Shown one piece after another: positions 36,225-37,600 of a stretch of DNA of 37,600 nt; within the stretch, counting starts at the first letter, position 1, and each line of letters opens with the position of its first letter. The translations under genes and the position numbers were made by a program. The notes under the pieces are model-generated. The model had not been told where the DNA came from, did not search any database, and saw nothing but the letters and a program-made list of their open reading frames with translations. Origin of the DNA: Candidatus Gastranaerophilales bacterium (lineage in GTDB: Bacteria; Cyanobacteriota; Vampirovibrionia; Gastranaerophilales; JAILCC01); the NCBI GenBank assembly GCA_028696075.1, contig JAQVHS010000002.1, positions 1 through 37,600 of the forward strand. The letters are read 5' to 3'.

Positions 36225-36620
36225 ATGAATACAGATCCAATAGCAGATATGTTAACAAGAATCAGAAATGCAAATATTGCAAAGCATTCTGATGTCCAAA
36301 TTCCCTGTTCAAACTTAAAGCTTGAATTAGCAAAACTTCTTCAATCAGAAGGATTTATTTCAGGTTATGAAGTTTGTGATGCGGAAAAATTCAAAATGAT
36401 AAAAGTTGCTCTTAAATATGATGATGCGGGACTTCCTGTTATCACTAATTTAAGAAGAGTTAGCCGCCCGGGTTTGAGAGATTACAAAAAATCCAAAAAA
36501 CTTCCAAAAGTTATGGATGGGCTTGGCATTGCTATCATTTCCACAAGCAAAGGACTTTTAACCGACAGAAAAGCTAAAAAAGAAAATGTCGGCGGCGAAG
36601 TTCTATGCTACGTTTGGTAG
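36225..36620 (+). CDS. rpsH: Ribosomal protein S8
   Basis: A 131-residue 16S-binding protein. MNTDPIADMLTRIRNAN at the start and STSKGLLTDRKAKKENVGGEVLCYVW at the end are conserved (the serine-rich loop precedes the final strand). An AAGGTG site precedes the ATG. The TAG stop is followed without a gap by the first 99-bp repeat unit. Confidence 0.97.
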   Translation: MNTDPIADMLTRIRNANIAKHSDVQIPCSNLKLELAKLLQSEGFISGYEVCDAEKFKMIKVALKYDDAGLPVITNLRRVSRPGLRDYKKSKKLPKVMDGLGIAIISTSKGLLTDRKAKKENVGGEVLCYVW

Positions 36621-36719
36621 CGGATTTTCGGCAGGGCGCCGAGTGAGGCGAAAGCCGAACCCAGCCCGTAAGTCGGAGGTAAACGAAGAGTTTTCCGACG
36701 ACCCGAAAATACAAGACAG
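36621..36719 (+). repeat. Three-helix element, copy C (first of a tandem pair)
   Basis: A 99-bp unit beginning CGGATTTTCGG directly after the rpsH stop. Within the unit: helix 1 at positions 4-11/83-90; helix 2 GGGC/GCCC at 14-17/44-47 with inner GGC-GAAA-GCC (a GNRA-type tetraloop); helix 3 GTCGGA/TCCGAC at 52-57/74-79, with a three-base bulge and inner AAAC-GAAGA-GTTT. The next unit starts exactly 99 bases on. Confidence 0.9.
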
Positions 36720-36818
36720 CGGATTTTCGGCAGGGCGCCGAGTGAGGCGAAAGCCGGACCCAGCCCGTAAGTCGGAGGTAAACGAAGAGTTTTCCGGCGA
36801 CCCGAAAATCCAAGGTAA
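36720..36818 (+). repeat. Three-helix element, copy D (second of the tandem pair)
   Basis: Nearly identical to copy C over the first 90 bases, then diverging after CCCGAAAAT. One change (TCCGAC to TCCGGC) turns a T-A pair of helix 3 into T-G, so pairing survives. A degenerate tail with CAAGACAACG follows up to about 36840. Confidence 0.88.
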
Positions 36819-36926
36819 TCCAAAGTAATACAAGACAACGCAAGATAAAAATAGTATAAACCGCAAGGTTGAAAACCCGCCCTGAGCGTTTCAGGTACGG
36901 AAATATTGGCAAAAAGGAGAAAGAAA
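36819..36926. other. Remainder of the rpsH-rplF spacer
   Basis: Short sequence with repeat-tail words (AATCCAAGG, CAAGACAACGCAAGA) and no gene, ending with the AAGGAG site for rplF. With copies C and D it makes a 306-bp gap in an operon that elsewhere has gaps of mostly under 30 bases. Confidence 0.6.
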
Positions 36927-37466
36927 ATGTCAAGAATAGGCAAAAAACCGGTGGAAATTCCTTCCGGAGTTGAAGTTACAATTTCAGGTAATGTTATTAC
37001 GGCAAAAGGTCCTTTGGGGCAGGAATGTGTTGAAGTAAGACCTGAAATTACTATAGAAAAACAAGACAACATTCTTGTTATCAGTAGAAAAGATGATTCA
37101 AGAGAAGCAAGAAGCTTTCACGGATTGTACAGAACATTGATTAATAACCTTGTAGTCGGTGTTAAAGACGGGTTTGTGAAAAATCTTGAAATCAACGGTG
37201 TTGGCTACAGAGTAGCAAAAGCAGGGAAAGATTTAGACTTTCAATTAGGCTGTTCTCACCCTGTAAAAGTTTTAGCGCCGGAAGGTGTTGAATTCATCGT
37301 TGAAGGTACCAACAAGATTACCGTTAAAGGAAGAAATAAACAGGTGGTTGGTGATGTAGCAGCTGAAATCAGAAGCAAACGTCCTTCTGAAGTTTATAAA
37401 GGTAAGGGTATCAAATATGCCGGCGAACACATCAGAAGAAAAGCCGGTAAGACAGGTAAAAAGTAG
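36927..37466 (+). CDS. rplF: Ribosomal protein L6
   Basis: A 179-residue protein near the sarcin-ricin loop. MSRIGKKPVEIPSGV, the middle NNLVVGVKDGF, and the closing RSKRPSEVYKGKGIKY segment are typical. The frame is open a little further upstream, but AAGGAG and the family start select the ATG at 36927. The TAG stop is directly followed by another 99-bp unit, as at rpsH. Confidence 0.97.
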   Translation: MSRIGKKPVEIPSGVEVTISGNVITAKGPLGQECVEVRPEITIEKQDNILVISRKDDSREARSFHGLYRTLINNLVVGVKDGFVKNLEINGVGYRVAKAGKDLDFQLGCSHPVKVLAPEGVEFIVEGTNKITVKGRNKQVVGDVAAEIRSKRPSEVYKGKGIKYAGEHIRRKAGKTGKK

Positions 37467-37565
37467 CGGATTTTCGGTAGGGCGCCGAGTGAGGCGAAAG
37501 CCGAACCCAGCCCGTAAGTCGGAGGTAAATGAAGAGTTTTCCGACGACCCGAAAATACAAGACAG
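37467..37565 (+). repeat. Three-helix element, copy E
   Basis: A 99-bp unit starting CGGATTTTCGG right after the rplF stop. It differs from copy C at a few bases only (CGGTAGG for CGGCAGG, AAATG for AAACG in the inner helix 3 region). All main helices remain possible. Confidence 0.9.
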
Positions 37566-37600
37566 CGGATTTTCGGTAGGGCGCCGAGTGAGGCGAAAGC
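37566..37600 (+). repeat. Three-helix element, copy F (cut by window edge)
   Basis: The first 35 bases of another unit, in register with copy E at 99 bp and sharing its CGGTAGG variant. The tandem array continues beyond the window. Confidence 0.88.

Noticed and set aside
36586-36828. Plus-strand frame with a twice-repeated GFSAGRRVRRKP motif
   Set aside because: It is the 99-bp repeat read in one frame; the period is divisible by three so frames stay open by chance. No ribosome site, and it overlaps the end of rpsH.
36621-37600. CRISPR array
   Set aside because: The 99-bp units are contiguous with no unique spacers, and the whole unit is conserved.

Overview
The window comes from an AT-rich bacterial chromosome. 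My best guess is a host-associated, non-photosynthetic relative of the cyanobacteria (Gastranaerophilales / 'Melainabacteria' type). The reasons are a cyanobacterium-like tuf-rpsJ order, a type II lysyl-tRNA synthetase, ispD for the MEP pathway, and several small membrane proteins of a style I associate with that group. This placement is inference; I have run no search.

Layout. 1-3943 (minus) is the 5' part of a very large secreted repeat protein of the Chlamydia-type polymorphic outer-membrane (GGAIYN) class; it runs off the left edge and carries an exact 381-bp tandem duplication. 4.3-5.3 kb holds a radical SAM protein with an SPASM-like cysteine cluster at its N-terminus, flanked by two copies of the repeat gene's leader. 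5.55-8.35 kb is an accessory islet bracketed by two 154-156 bp structured direct repeats, the right one abutting tRNA-Ser(UGA). It contains a frameshifted unknown gene, a DUF4143-type ATPase with a promoter/palindrome, and a 57-residue gene. 8.5-13 kb holds a GT8 glycosyltransferase, two small unknown genes, and a minus-strand operon of GT2 glycosyltransferase, ispD and a Bax-inhibitor-1 protein. 13.2-22.9 kb is housekeeping: lysS-leuC, a convergent hypothetical, trpB-tyrS, a small Xre regulator and clpB. 23.2-26.8 kb has a coupled pair of membrane proteins, a repeat-rich spacer, and overlapping nrnA and yihY. 27.3 kb to the end is the translation region: tRNA-Thr(UGU), tRNA-Tyr(GUA), tRNA-Thr(GGU), tuf, then the S10 and spc ribosomal protein genes from rpsJ to rplF.

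How the parts fit. The right third is one co-oriented translation block: tRNAs and EF-Tu from a strong promoter, then ribosomal proteins mostly separated by a few bases or overlapping. It is interrupted at rpsJ-rplC, rpsN-rpsH, rpsH-rplF and after rplF by long spacers filled with repeats.

The most unusual signal is a family of about 90-99 bp elements in those spacers. Five copies lie on the plus strand (two tandem pairs with exact 99-bp period, one solitary) and one diverged copy lies on the minus strand beside the tRNA cluster. All fold into the same three-helix shape, and the diverged copy keeps the helices through paired base changes. Two arrays begin directly after the TAG stop codons of rpsH and rplF. 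It behaves like a structured RNA or mobile palindromic element that has colonised the ribosomal operon, and I do not recognise it as a named family.
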